Source of the DNA: Helicoverpa zea
Taxonomy: Eukaryota > Arthropoda > Insecta > Lepidoptera > Noctuidae
Direction: 5' to 3'
Length of the DNA: 64,000 bases
Assembly (NCBI RefSeq): GCF_022581195.2
Contig: NC_061470.1
Span: 10,912,001 to 10,976,000, forward strand
Part shown: piece after piece, positions 14,101 through 27,752 of the stretch
How positions within the stretch are numbered: the first letter of the stretch is position 1
How the letters are laid out: every line of letters begins with the position of its first letter
Position numbers and translations under genes: made by a program
The notes under the pieces: generated by a model
The model's database searches: none
What the model saw: only the letters and a program-made list of their open reading frames with translations
What the model was told of the DNA's origin: nothing

Positions 14101-17100
14101 CGATACACGTTGGTGTCGTGACTAAATTCCATTTCCGAACGTGACCAATGAAAATAAATTCGTAAACTATCGTCATATATCGAGTGTACAACACAATAAT
14201 ATTATATTATTTTTCACGGGCACTAAACTTCGATGTAAGCTAGCTACATTCTTTATTCATACAATCCTTCATTCCAATTAAGTTTAATAATGGCGGTCGT
14301 AATTATTGCTCTTATTATTTGTACGGTTCAGTGACGAAATGCTATAACGTAGACGTCTGTTGTTTATGATCACTAAAATCGATTTAAAAGCTTATTGGTC
14401 GAGATTAGTATCGTGTTTCATATGTGCGCCAGTAAATCAAGTGCACACTCTTTTTTACGTGATTAAATCAAAGCGAGCGATTCCAGTTTACATTTAAAAA
14501 TGAAATGTCTTATCAAAAACATTTAAGTTTCAACACTACTAAGATAAATGCTTTAGAATTCGTTAATTTAAATGCAAAGTTTTTCAAGTAATTTCGTCTA
14601 ATCTAATCTTTGCCGTCAAATAAAAAACGTTATTCAAAAAAACCGATATCGTCGTCATAAATTAGCGCCGCTCTGAATTCAAACGTCAAAATCAATGACT
14701 AACTTTACCAAAAAGGCGTTTGAAAATAGAACACGAGTCGGACTAACGTCGTTCGGATACACGCAGAGAATTTCGAGATCCCAATATTTGGACGAAGTTG
14801 GCCTCTCAAAAGCATTTCAAGCGTAGCGTGAAAATCTATTTTCAATGGGCCACTATCGGCCGGCACAGGACACCCGCCAAAGGCTTTATGCCCGAAGTTA
14901 AGCGTCCTCGATGCTCCTATACTGTAAACTCCCCTTGTACAGCTCTTAGTTTAACGCTAGGCAAATTTTAATATTCAATTGTGTGCTTTTGCATGTTCGG
15001 GATTTGTTTCACAATAGGTGCTCCATACTTGAAGTTTTGTAACTGTTGTTATCTAAATATTTGCTCGATACTAAATTGTAATAAAATACCACGATATAAG
15101 TTTAACTTATAGTTCGTATTAATTGCAAATTAATGTTTTCTGGTTACAGCAAGCAATTAAATCCAATTATATTTAATGAGCCAATAATTATCTCGACAAT
15201 ATTCTTGTCCTTAAAGCCATGTATTTACAAGTTAGGTCGGCACACATCTACCAATAACCATTAAAGTTGAGATGTAAACTTTCCTTTCACATAAACGCAT
15301 CGCTAATAAGTTATCGATGCGGCGGTCACGTAAGGCAGCCCGCACGGGGGACTGTCAAAGGCGTTTAAAACTGAACGGAGTTGGGAACTCTGCAAGTGTA
15401 TTAGCCGGGCGGTAATGCGCGCGGACAGGGCATCGAGCGCGCACGGACACGACTCGCCGTCTTCACTCGCTAACTTTAAACCGAACGCGCCTCACAATTT
15501 GAATGTGTTCTATTTTAAAATTCAATTCACTTATGTTTTATTAGTTTTAAAGTTTGAATTAAAGACTTTTTGGAATGGAATTTTGCAATAATGCGTGTGA
15601 AAGACGAGGCTCAAAGTAATTGAAAATTTAATGCTCCATATTGTTGTTTGTAATCATGCCAACTTTCATTTGGGAATTCTTTATGATAAAAATTTCGATA
15701 CGATAGCAATTCTTAAGAATCTTACAAATACCTTTCAAAACACATTCGTCAAAATGACACAATTATAATGTCTCCACCTACGAAATATAGTTCTATCAGT
15801 AAAATTGATGTGACTGAAATGAAACTGAAAGGCTATTAAATATAAAATAAAGTTTTTTTTTTACAAAAACACAGCATTTGTTGAACATAGTAGCAGAAAT
15901 ACATTATAAGCGTACTAAATCGATTCCTCAACGATACAAATACCCAAAAGAGGTCGTATTACTAAAAGTAGCTAACAAACGAACCCATAACACATAAATC
16001 ATAAACTTTGAAACATGAACATTCGTGTTGATAATCACATAATAATTACCCGACCCGATAACACCCGCCGGGATCGAAGGGATCGAAAGGGATTAGCTCG
16101 TAATGACAATAAAATTGGCGACATATTTGTTCATTAATCCTAACTTGTAATTTCGACTCACAAAGTTTCGATAACTCGGCTCATTGGCGTGTATCCGAAC
16201 AAAGAACGGCTCGAGATACATCGAGTAGCGCCATCTTGCGGTGAAGCGCGGAATTAAAAAAAATGTTTACAAACTTACTAGAAAACGACAAGGCTACGCA
16301 CAAATTGACATAAACTGGACGCATCTTACAAACACTTATGAAATTACGATGACTGAGACAAACGTTTAATTTACGACGCAATTATCGCTAAAGTATTATT
16401 ACAAAGGACATTTCGAGCAAAAAGTTTCGCGACGGGCACTTAGAAAGCACCTTTGAAAAACTAAATGCTCGTTTAAGAACGTTTAAGCAGAAATAACTTG
16501 AAAAAAAAGTGTGGTATGCACGCAACAATGTGTACGTAACGCCATCTGTCGCCGAGTAGCGTAGGCTAGTGTAGAGGTCAAGAAATTATTTCGCGAAGAA
16601 TGCTCGTCGTCCCGCGGCCGCTTTGATGGCTTCCGACGAAGCAATCAGACCTCTTTACGGGCATATTTATGATTATAATACCGTGTCTCATTATATACTT
16701 TATGATTTTATACCTAAACGACTGTCCAAGATAATAATACCTAAGTAATTGTTACGGCTGAACGCGTAAATGACTTTACGGGCGAGACAACTGCCTTTTG
16801 TCTTTGTCTAGTTAATAGGAACTCAAGTCTATAAAATTTAAGAAACTTCATACTAATAGGTAGTTCATTTATCAACATTTAACACAACCACAATGTTTAC
16901 GTTATTCATTATTTAATTACGTCTTCATAATTATTGTGATTATAAGAAAACTAATTACCAAATAAACATTCTTGAAATCTAAATAAGAGAATGATCTAGT
17001 AATAATTCCATTTTATTCGTAATTTTAATTGCTTGGTAGATTTTTCTCCGTTTTTTTATTTGACAGATTGACTATGAAACACAAAAATATTCAGCCTGAA

Positions 17101-20100
17101 ATGTCAAATGTCTATGAAACTGCAACGCGTTGACATTACATTCAAACAGCACATAATTTATTCAGATAATGTGGACTCGCTTCATAGTCCTTAACACAAT
17201 TAGCTTTTAATAGCCAAACTAAAATAAGATGTTGCTAAATTATTGCAATCAAGAGCGCTTGTTATTAAGCGTTCCGTTGCAATAATTTTGTTGTGAACAG
17301 ACAAATATATTTTAATGTATATCAGTTGACACGCGGATTCGCCTCAGACTAATATCGGGGTTAACTATTTTCATCTATGATGATGTTACTAAGACGTTTT
17401 ACGAGCTTGCTTATTATATTGCTCGTCGTTTTGTCGTCAAACTATTAATTGATTACGCTCATTGATAATTGTGGCTTTAATGGCTAATGTTGGCGATAAA
17501 TAATCGAACGAATCGTTTAGACCACATGCGTAGATTGTTTGAAGTAATGATCATTTATTATCTTTATCTAAGCTACTTGATACTTAGAAACGAACTAAGC
17601 ATGTATCATACAAAACATTGAAAACTGAAAAATATGCTAATCGAACGCGTTCCAAATCTGTACAGATTATCCAAAAAAGGTCTTAATTCGCCAACAATAC
17701 GTAGAAAAAGAGTAAAAGCAGGCCATTCTCTCGTCAAGCAAGCGACCGCGCGGGTAATTATTTTAATAAAGCCGCGGTCGCAGCGTCGCTCGTAAACACG
17801 TCGCGCGCCCGTCGCTGCGTCGCTGCGTCGCTGCGTCAACGCCCACCGCTCACTCTCAAACGTTTCGATTTTCGCGCAAATGTGATCGAGAATGCACCCA
17901 AATTGTCACCGCAACGCAAAATAATGATGTGGGCAGCGCGATTGATGACCGAACCGCGAGTGAACGCGATCTTCGCTGAATGTTTGATTGATTTGCACAA
18001 TGTTGCCCGCTATTAATTGAGCTGCGGTCTTAATTGGTATCTATGTTTAGAATAACTTCGCACTTGCTGTTGGGGATAACGCAGTGGCGCCTCTTCAAAC
18101 TCTTCCGCGTGTCTTGTGGAGACTTAACTAAACGCAATAAATGGCCGCTCAACACTAGCTCTATAAAAACAATCTAGTCCGAACTTCAACGGAAACTATA
18201 CGAGCATTTCAGCGAAAGATCAAAATTGTCGCGCGCCAAATCGCGGGCGCCATTTTGCGGACCGTTTTCACAACAGTTTAATAGGAAATTAAGTGCATCC
18301 TGACGTATTATTCGTCGTAATTAATTACACACGTTTCCTTAGCAAACCCCGAGTTATATATCAGGGATCTGTCTCACAAGATGGGTTGTTTAAGCTGTCA
18401 GTTCGGACGCGATTTGTGACCGACCATTTTACATCTTTGCTCCCCGTCTTGCATAATTAGTAAGGATTAATGTGTAGCTATGAATGACTCGTCATTGTGC
18501 CGCGAAATAGTTTTAATCCAACACACTCGCAAATTAAATCAAGCTCTAGATTTATCTATATAAGTCGCAAAATTTATGACTGCGAATTGCAGCCTATGGA
18601 AAATATGTAATTCCAGGTATTAAAAATTGCGACCGCATTTTCGACATGTCGTGTGTGACAGATGCGCCGCGTCATGTAACGCGCTCCACTAGCGAAAAAT
18701 GTTTGTAATCATTGCCAAGATCACATTTTGACCTCTTGTCTCTCACCTATTTTTAATGCACCACATTTCCGCACTTACGATGCCAAAAGAACGTTTACAC
18801 AGCAAAAACTGTTATGTTCTTTGAGGTAAACTTATTCCTGGAAATTTAACGACTAAGGTCGTTCATGTCAAATGTTGATACATCTCAATTCAAACTGAGT
18901 AAACGTGCTTTATTTTTTCAACGCGATATCAATGAAGCGATCAATTCGGTCTAATTCTTTGATCTCGGGAATGTTTGACAGTCATTTTGACGTGAATGCT
19001 CTGTTTTATTTATCATCAATGTTACTTTTAGCCAGTTCAGCGTGACCGTAGAAAGTATTGTAACTCACTTCATTCGTAGTATAGGCTCCACTAATCTTCA
19101 ACAGTTCTGGGATAGACTTGCCATCGATCTTTTTTTTTTTCAATTTTCACGCAACAAAAGCCCTCTCGGATAGGCGCGCGTTCGCGTGCCGCGCCGCAAT
19201 CAATCGCCGCCACAATCAATAAAGCAACTGTGCGAAATCAATGCATTAATACCTGCCATTTATGCGGTACACGTGAAAAATCGCTATATTGTCACGGCAC
19301 GATGTTAGATATACATTATCTGTGGAAAAAAACTGTTTGACATATCAAAAATGGCGGCGAAGGTTCATTCAAATTCGATGCGATTGTCTTGTCGTAAATC
19401 TTGCGTTAGAGCGTTTAAATCGAAATTACTAGCAGGCACTACCAGTATTTTTCGGAAACCATTGTAATAAAGAGAGTTTGTTAGTAAGTAGCAACAGTAA
19501 ACAAAGACAATGTCACAGGCCTTAAAATCAATTAAAACCGGCACATGAAGCGTCAGACGATCAGCACTAACCGCGTTACCGCCTGTAGTTAACGGGAATT
19601 CGGTTATTTCGTTAAAAAACTTCGCTGCGCTATCGTTAAAAGTTCCACAGATAAGCTCCGGGGAGACGACACGGTACAGACTCAACAGTCTGCACTTTTT
19701 GTGCTGTCGTCTCACTATTTATTTACTGGCAATACTGTGCGATAGGTACATAGCTTCGCTACACTAGGTTGGACTGAAAACTATTTGGATAAAACCTTTT
19801 CAGGACAAAAACTTATATACAAAGTTCTCGATTAGTGTGTTAACTTTTCATGATTCATAATAAACGGTTATCCATGACCCATGAACTGACAAAATTCCAA
19901 GTGAAACTTGATGAATTCCTACATTTGACAGAAACACCGATATCTTGCTCCACTCAGTCAGTTTAATCTACATGGACTGGACGCCTCCCTCAGCGCTGAC
20001 AAAATTGATTATTGAATCTAGTTATAAACTAGCTAGCACAGAGATTTTAACTCACGAGGGAACTCCATACTTTTTATTTTATTCTGTAGATATTTTGTAC

Positions 20101-23100
20101 GCAAATATTTCGTTAATGAAACTAATAATATCTGTCAAGTCTACAGCGAGTGTGATAGAAATACGTGAATAGGTATGTAGCAAATAAATAAACTACGGAA
20201 TGCATATTATGACAAGCACATCGTTGCAAATTTTAATCTTTTCGTAGACAAAGACATTTTGCCAGTTCCACAGATAAGCCATAAAGACACGAGGTCAAAA
20301 TGATGTTCAATTATAAGCGTGTTGACAAATGCAGGGATCATTGTAACTAACGATCTATAAAAATGATTTAAAAAGGTACCAACTCAAATAATATCACATC
20401 GTAGTTGAGCTTGATAATTCTTCTACTTTATTACTCCGCCGTAAATCTCTAAAAATATTCCACTATTATAAAGAGACACATTTTAATATTTGTTTTACTG
20501 CTCTACAATAAAAAGGTTCCCTCGATATAAGTTCTGAAGAAATCGTGTCATTTTGACGCTCCTGACGCCATCACAGTTTAGCCAATCAAATGCACGCAAT
20601 TTGAAATTCGGTAATTTTCGGCTCAATCAACGAACGTGATTGTCCATTATGTGTAACTGCGTGATCACCGAAATATAAGCGGAGTCGCATGTTTATGTAA
20701 CACTCCGAGTACTCGGTACATAGTCGAGCCACTTAAATATCTACTGTTAGATTTCTCCGGTGTACGGAGCGCAAACAAATCATTCCTAGAATTGTCTTAG
20801 TCGTCCTTATCTTAATTTCATGAGGTCGCTTCCTCCGGCACGTAGTGTGTATGTGGGTCTCGTCACATGCACAGGACCATTCTGTTCTCTCTCGTGTGGA
20901 ATCAATTGTGGTCGGTGCCCCCGTCGCGGCAGATTGCCATCTAGCACGCGATCCCGATCAGCCGACCCTACGCACGCGACGTCGAACAAAAGAAACTTAC
21001 CAATCGAAAATTACATGATTCCAGAATTTACCTCTTCATTTTCGACGTTATCGTGTCGAACGTAACCAAAGATTTATGGTGTGTCGTTATCGAACAACAT
21101 TTGGAGGTTTTGGGGAGCTCCTCATTGAAATATTTCCGACGCATGCAATAGTGTTTGTACCATTTTATTGTTGCACCACTTAGCACCTAATTTTAACTCA
21201 GATGCCCGTTTATGCAACTATTTCTTTTGCATATAATTAACAATTCAAATGCGGTATTTTTTCCGTGCTCTGCAACACTTTCGAGCGGCCCTGACGTCCG
21301 CTGCCGACGACGACTCGAATGCAAATCAGCATCGATCGCCTGTGTGACGTATAGAGCGCGCACTTCTCACCCCTTTCTTGCGACTACCCGCCAACTTGAT
21401 TTACAATCCCGGATACGAGTTCCCCGTTCGAATTCAACCTATACGGTTAAATTACGAACGTTACTTTTTTCACTATGTCACAGTGACACTATAATTTAGG
21501 GCACCGCCCCTTTACTTTCCAAAGCCTTTGAATATTCATACGACTATAGCAATCAATAACGGCCACAAAGAAAATAGTTTTCGCGTGCACGCACGCGATA
21601 TAATGTCGCATAAACAAATAATTTCTTCGTTTTTATTGTTATCCTTGAATTATGTTATTGCCACTCGAATTTACACGGCCCCTTTCCCGCCATCGGTCAG
21701 AAACGATCAAACGACGTCCGATAAATTTTAAACTTCCGTGACTGGACGACGTTAATTGAGCAGCGCGTTTTTTAAAAATATCCATCAAAAATGCACATCT
21801 TAATGGCCAACAATAAAAACTGATATCGTTACATACTTTATAGTCTACCAGATAAGAAATACGAATGAAACTAGATCAATAAAAATGTAATATTTCGAGT
21901 AGCCGGCCATGTTGACGAGTTTGACGTGTTCACAAAATGGCGCGGGCGTGTTGCGTCACACATCTGTGGAAATAACCTCAGTTTTTTGACAATATTTCGA
22001 AGCACGTCGCGGTAATTGCCCGCGTGCCGTTTACAGAATAACAAAATGTCTGCAACAAGATCAAAGGCATTAATAGACGTGTGTTGAAATTTATCGACGG
22101 CCTGTATGTCGAACGATGAATACATACATACAAATCGCGTCGAGCCGTTTGTCTGTGATTTCAAAATTATATACTATATCTGCGAGACGCTTTATTTATA
22201 GAGTACTTTTATAGTTTTGTATTTACGTCCGTTCGTTTACACTGAACATTAAATTACTCGGTTCATAAGAGATAACTGCGTGCTTCACATTTTGATTCGC
22301 TACGATATATCAAGCGGTTTTGAAGTTATAAAAGAAAAACCGCGAAGCCCGCCGCGAGGCGAGTCGCGACTTTCAAATAAACTAAATAATCAGATAGTCG
22401 ACGACGGCGGACGAGACACGGCTGACATTCTAATTATGTTTTGATCGGTGCTTATTGACATAACGGGTGTTTTTTTGATACTAAAACTGTTTTTTTAATG
22501 TGGAGGCCTATTCCAGCCGTGTCGTTATAAACAGAAATTATCTCATTCGCTTTTAAACGCGGTTCCCGCGATCCGCAGCTGACTAACTACATTTATATCG
22601 CTGTTTGAAAAGCTGTCGCTGCTCATTTGTTCAAAATAAGGATGTGACAGATCATGCGTTTCCATTTAAAATTGGAACGTCATCGTGATTCAATTTTCTT
22701 CACCACACTACAGATTAAACAGAGATCTTGTCTTAACAGTCCATAAAACTTAAGTGACAATTTACGCAAACGTTAGAAATGTGATTAATTGACAAGCGAA
22801 TCACGTAAATAGAATTATCGTCTAACATAATGGTCAACAAGATGATAATCTGCGATATTGTTTAAAACATTTGTATCACGTTCGCTCAGTCATAAGTCGT
22901 TAACTTTATAAACGACTAGTTTCACAAAAAATATTGTCTATAGAAGGACATAACAGCGTATATTGCATGATTTGGAACGTGAGAATCACCGGAAAGTGAC
23001 AACATTGCCTATGAAATTTCCGAAAGTGAAAACAATACAATATAAAGTTTATAAAATCAGCATAAATCTAGTGAAAGTTAAAAAAGGCGTTTGCTTACTT

Positions 23101-26100
23101 TCAAAGCATTGAAACATTGCTGTAATATATTTAGTTTTGACATGTAGTGATTAGAAACTTTACACTAGCAACTCTTCCTACTGTAGGTAGCTTCATGGTA
23201 TGTAACTGTGAGGCCGATTTTCAGAATTTTGCTTTATGAACGTGCGTAAAAATGTTTTATATGCTAAGGAAAACAAAACTGGAAAGTATTTCGACAAACG
23301 TATAAACAATGTCAGAGTGCGTTATCTTAATTCATTTTAAACTCTCAATAAATAAAATACTCTTTACGTTCCAATAAAACCTCGCGGTGACTTTTCGAAG
23401 AAAAACAATTGCAACGCACACCATTATGCTTTTTATTGTCAAATAATTAGAGAGCAACTCGGCGCAACAACAGACAAATCTAAAATAAACCATGTGGAAA
23501 TACTTGTGAGGAAATTAGCGTACATATTGTCGGTTTTAAAATAAAATTTAAGGACGCAATTAAGTCTTTGTGATCCTTGAAAATTAATACGTCAACTCAC
23601 AAGCGATCCGTTTTCGGAGTCGTTAAAATACCGCAAAGCAAATAACATTATCGTTTTTCTTTAAACACTTGACGGATGTGGCCGATTTTTAACGTACTTC
23701 GGCACATAATATGTACCTCCGCTCGTATAATAACACTATAGTTATCTAAAGAGATGGCGTCCAATTATTATCATGTTCATAAGATAAAATAAATGAGGGC
23801 GCCGCGCTAACACCGCTCGGATTTAACACCAAAAATTCTTTGAACTCGAAATATACTGTAACAAATATTACCCGCAAGAGATCCGAGTATCCGAACATTA
23901 TGCGCGCACTTTAATTCTATAATCATCTCGGAGAACGTCTAAAACTAATTACGTGACTTAATTAAACTAATTCTGTGCGTACATCACCATCTAAATAGTG
24001 TCGTTTCATTGTGAGAGCCGAGACAATATGTTGACAGGATGAATGACCACAGCATGGCGGCCGGGTTTCACGCGTAACTTCACTTGTTTATGAGTGCGCG
24101 GGCGCAGTTTTAGGATTACTGGGCTTAGGCGATGAGTGCACGCTCTCATTCAACGATTATCTCTAAAGCGCTATGCATCGCTGTACACTTTAAATGAAGC
24201 GCCTAATTTCAATTGTACCAAATATAACTCGCGTATTTATTACTTGGCAACAGTTAAAGCTACTAACACGGATGTAGGCCCAGTACGCGTGTGTGGGTAA
24301 CAATTTAGCGGCAATTAAAATTGTTCGTGTGCGGATTCGAATGCAAAACGATTGCAATATATTAAATAGAAATATAGCTGTTTACATTGTATAATTAACA
24401 ACATCACAACTTTTGTACCTTAAGCGTGTGTGGCAGTTCCTTCTGTCTCAAACTGTCGGTTCATAAACAAGCTATCATAATGAAAAGCGAATAAAACTAA
24501 TTTTATAATTCGCAAAGTCGTAAAAGTATTCGTGGAAATCTTGCGAGCGAGCAATCATTATTTTAACGCAAACTAATTTTAGGTTAGATAGGTAGTTACG
24601 ATTGTCTTGAGGATAACAATTTTTTTCTTGTTGTAGTCGGGACAAAGGATGGCACTGGCGCCGTGTTCGGCCGGCCGGAAGGCGAGGGTGACGACAGGCT
24701 CACGCACGCGATTCTCAGCGAGGCGCATCTCATGAAGACGCCCAGCGGACCTCAACACAACGATGACTCCAGAAGCAATGAGGACTCCAGCTCACCCAGG
24801 ACTCAGTGTCCCTCACCTTTCTCGAATAAGGTACGCTTAAGTTACAATTTCCTATTTGACAACTCAAATTTTGTTCAAAGAACATCAAAGCTCGCTTATA
24901 CATAGGCAAACACTAATTTAATTTTGTTATATTTCCAGGACTCGAGTCAAAATAGAAGACTTAAGAAGTATGAGAATGATGACATTCCTCAAGAGAAAGT
25001 GGCGCGCATTTATCAGGAGGAGCTCGCCAAAATCATGACCAGAAGAGTAGAGGACATTCGCCGCGAAGGTTTCCCTGGGTAAGCTTTCATTACATTCCCT
25101 TAAAACAAGTCTCTAAAATTAAAGTTACTTTTATTCACAAATAATAAACGAGAACAGCAAATCTAAAACTAACGTATAGCATGTTTCCTCCCTTTTTCAG
25201 CGGCGGCATGCCACCACACATGGAGAGGCCTCCAGAAGACATTCGCATGGCACTAGAAGCGTACCACAGAGAACTTGCCAAGATCCAGCCGGCGGGCAAC
25301 ATTCCCAACCTGCACAACTTGCCAGCGATGCCGCCCTTTCCGAACCTCCTCGCGTTGCAGCAGCAGGCGATGCAACAAGCTCAGAACCAACAGATGAACG
25401 GCTCAGGAGCGGTCCAAGATCTCTCTTTGCCTAAAGACAAAAACGCCAAAATGAATGGAATGACTGATAGTGATAAGGATAGGTCAATGGATGCCGAAGA
25501 GGCTATTAGGCATGCGGGGAGCGCGTTCTCATTAGTGAGGCCAAAGCTAGAGCCGGGACAGCAATCGACAGGATCGTCCGCGTCCAGTCCACTGGGCAAC
25601 GCGATACTACCGCCCGCAATCACTCCAAATGATGACTTCAGTAGTTCAGCGGCAGCAAGCCCACTACAGCGGATGGCGTCGATTACAAACAGTCTCATCT
25701 CCCAGCCATCCAACCCTCCTCATCATCCTCCCGTACAGAGGTCGATGAAAGCAGTTCTTCCACCAATCACACAACAGCAATTTGATCTCTTTAACAATTT
25801 GAACACAGAAGATATAGTAAGGAGAGTGAAGGAGGCTCTAAGCCAGTATTCTATTAGCCAAAGACTGTTTGGAGAGTCTGTCCTGGGTCTATCACAAGGA
25901 TCAGTCAGCGACCTGCTAGCGAGGCCGAAGCCCTGGCACATGCTGACGCAGAAGGGACGAGAGCCTTTCATCCGCATGAAGATGTTCTTGGAGGATGACA
26001 ATGCTGTCCACAAATTGGTAGCATCACAATACAAAATCGCGCCGGAAAAGCTAATGAGGACTGGAAACTACAGCGGAGCACCTCGTAAGTATTATCTCTA

Positions 26101-27752
26101 TACGAACAAATGTTTATCAAACAGTTTTTAGCGAGAATAGTAGATTAATTGTATTTTCTTCTTTTGTTCTTACAGCTTGTCCGCCAAACATGAACAAACC
26201 CATGCCGCCAACACAAAAGATGATTTCCGACGCGACGTCCCTACTGAGCAAGATGCAGCAAGAGCAGCTGCTGGGCGGCGGACACCTGGGGCACTTGGGG
26301 CAGCCCACGCCGCTGCTGCTGACGCCGCCCGGCTTCCCGCCGCACCACGCCGTCACGCTGCCGCCGCAGCACCACGACAACAACAACAAGGAGCGCAAGC
26401 CGCCGCCGCCCCCGCAACCGCACCACCAGCCGCCCGTCATGCGCAACCTGCACCAGCACATCTCGCCCAGCGTCTACGAGATGGCCGCGCTCACGCAGGA
26501 CCTAGACACGCAAACCATCACCACTAAAATTAAAGAAGCGCTGCTGGCAAACAACATTGGCCAGAAAATCTTCGGCGAAGCTGTACTAGGTCTATCACAA
26601 GGTTCAGTCAGTGAACTGCTTTCGAAACCGAAACCCTGGCATATGCTCAGCATCAAGGGACGGGAACCATTCATTCGCATGCAGCTGTGGCTAAGTGATG
26701 CCCACAATATTGATCGCCTCCAAGCTTTGAAGAATGAGAGGCGGGAAGCGAGCAAGCGACGGCGGTCAAGCGGCCCCGGACAGGACAACTCATCTGACAC
26801 GTCATCTAATGACACGTCAGAGTTCTACCACTCGAGCTCCCCCGGCCCCACTGCGGGAGCGCCGTGCGCTAAGAAACAACGAGTACTATTCTCCGAAGAG
26901 CAGAAAGAGGCGCTTAGATTAGCATTTGCACTCGATCCCTACCCAAACATGCCAACGATCGAATTCCTTGCCACAGAGTTGGGTCTGTCGTCACGAACCA
27001 TCACTAACTGGTTCCACAATCACCGCATGCGGCTAAAACAACAAGCACCGCATGGCTTGCCGGCCGAACCTCCCGCACGGGATCAGTCTTCTGCGCCTTT
27101 CGACCCTGTCCAGTTCCGTCTTCTCCTTAATCAGAGATTACTGGAACTACAAAAGGAAAGAATGGGTCTCGCGGGAGTACCTCTGCCTTACCCGCCGTAC
27201 TTTGCAGCAAACTCAAACTTAGCGGCACTGATCGGACGTGGGCTATTACCCCCCGAGGATCAGGTGAAGGACCAGTCTGGTGGCCTTGACCTTTCGATGC
27301 CTCTGAAACGAGAACCCGACGGCGATGACTTCGAAGATGACGATGTCGAGAGCAACCTCGGCTCCGAGGACTCGCTGGACGAGGAATCTAAGACTGAGCC
27401 GAAGGCGACGTCCACGCCCGCGGGTCGCTCCAGTAGACGGAAGCCCGCGGCGCCGCAGTGGGTCAACCCCGACTGGCAGGACGAGAAGCCGCGCAACCCT
27501 GACGAGGTGATAATCAACGGAGTGTGCGTGATGAGGAGCGACGACTTCCGGAGAGAGGCGGAGGAGACGGTGCGCGTGGAGCCGTCGCCGGTGGCGGGCG
27601 CCGCGTCCCCCGCCGCGTCGCCCGCGCCGCGCACCCCGCACACGCCGCACACCCCGCACACGCCCCACACGCCGCGCCCGCCGCACACGCCCGATGACGT
27701 CATTCCCGAAGACAAGATCAAATCCGAGACGGACGACGGCTGGGAGTACTAA
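2015..27752 (+). CDS. ct: Homeobox protein Cut (CUX family), 3' part of gene, 7 exons
   Basis: Sequence-specific transcription factor of the Cut/CUX family, usually a repressor that sets cell fate (external sense organs, wing margin and Malpighian tubules in flies). The seven exons join in frame (3627 nt) and give the last 1208 residues. In order they hold the end of the coiled coil (about 1-75), CUT1 (about 197-273), CUT2 (about 588-665), CUT3 (about 792-870) and a homeodomain (about 914-973). The homeodomain has the WFHNHR recognition-helix core, with histidine at position 50, typical of the family. Three CUT domains followed by one homeodomain identify the gene firmly. The N-terminus and promoter are outside the window. 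Introns after exons 1 and 3 are 7.7 and 13.6 kb, while the last four exons are clustered within 3.2 kb. Splice sites were placed by eye and all phases agree. Confidence 0.96.
4262..4432 (+). repeat. Degraded interspersed repeat (tailed family)
   Basis: Begins with aactagctttt-type sequence and ends with agacagagttact, then catttataatatta. The same two ends bound the repeat at 39322-40975. It is a diverged copy of that family, lying in the cut intron. Confidence 0.6.
9744..9822. repeat. 57-bp ATC-rich insertion with 11-bp target duplication
   Basis: An (ATC)n microsatellite followed by cagcctatcgcagtccactg and ctggacataggcct is flanked by an 11-bp direct repeat, AGGCTTATTTT, at 9744-9754 and 9812-9822. 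The core is a sequence I know as frequently dispersed in moth genomes; a diverged copy seems present at about 29810-29865. It ends 39 bp before the acceptor of the next cut exon. Confidence 0.7.
9862..9998 (+). CDS. ct: cut exon B: linker after coiled coil
   Basis: Acceptor ttcag ends at 9861; donor gtacgt starts at 9999; 137 nt. It continues the helix as SMLRALDLGGGERSLERK, matching the position of the LKSMEF segment of vertebrate CUX1, and then becomes a charged RS/RE-rich linker. Phase 2 in, phase 1 out, consistent with both neighbours. Confidence 0.9.
10557..11069 (+). CDS. ct: cut exon C: first CUT domain (CUT1)
   Basis: Acceptor ccgcag ends at 10556 after a long C-rich pyrimidine tract; donor gtactt at 11070; 513 nt. 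A Pro/Asn-rich, low-complexity start is followed by NLDTLHISRRVRELLSVHNI, then GQRLFAKYVLGLSQGTVSEL and LSKPKPWDKLTEKGRDSY, a complete CUT domain. The exon is strikingly GC-rich compared with the introns around it. Confidence 0.96.
11070..24636. other. cut intron, 13.6 kb
   Basis: Long intron between the CUT1 exon and the next cut exon. No exon with matching phases was recognised in it. CpG-richer patches occur at about 15300-15480, 17700-17960, 20820-21000, 21270-21450 and 22330-22420 and may be regulatory, but I see no recognisable complete promoter or RNA gene. Confidence 0.65.
24637..24830 (+). CDS. ct: cut exon D: acidic/Ser-rich linker
   Basis: Acceptor ttgtag ends at 24636; donor gtacgc at 24831; 194 nt, phase 1 in and 0 out. 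It encodes a hydrophilic linker with LTHAILSEAHLMKTPSG and a serine-rich end. Assignment rests on phase agreement and position between two certain cut exons. Confidence 0.88.
24939..25078 (+). CDS. ct: cut exon E: conserved KKYENDDIPQEKV segment
   Basis: Acceptor ttccag ends at 24938; donor gtaagc at 25079; 140 nt. It encodes RRLKKYENDDIPQEKVARI followed by YQEELAKIMTRRVEDIRREG, a block nearly identical between insect Cut and vertebrate CUX proteins that lies before CUT2. Confidence 0.95.
25201..26084 (+). CDS. ct: cut exon F: second CUT domain (CUT2)
   Basis: Acceptor ttcag ends at 25200; donor gtaagt at 26085; 884 nt. It opens with Gly/Met/Pro-rich sequence and a Gln-rich run. Next comes AVQDLSLPKDK, which could be a CtBP-type motif, and then CUT2, running from about LNTEDIVRRVKEALSQYSI to REPFIRMKMFLED. 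The exon ends in GNYSGAP. Confidence 0.95.
26176..27752 (+). CDS. ct: cut exon G: CUT3, homeodomain, C-terminus
   Basis: Acceptor ttacag ends at 26175; last coding exon, with TAA at 27750-27752. It encodes CUT3 (from LDTQTITTKIKEAL) and the homeodomain (KKQRVLFSEEQKEAL through TITNWFHNHRMRLK). An acidic tail follows with GLDLSMPLKRE and a (T-P-H) repeat near 27631-27690, ending in ETDDGWEY. The tail resembles the repressor-type C-terminus of CUX proteins in composition only. Confidence 0.97.

Noticed and set aside
25181..26131. ORF with its own ATG covering CUT2
   Set aside because: The ATG lies in the intron before the acceptor at 25200, and the ORF ends in intron sequence after the donor at 26085; it is an internal cut exon.
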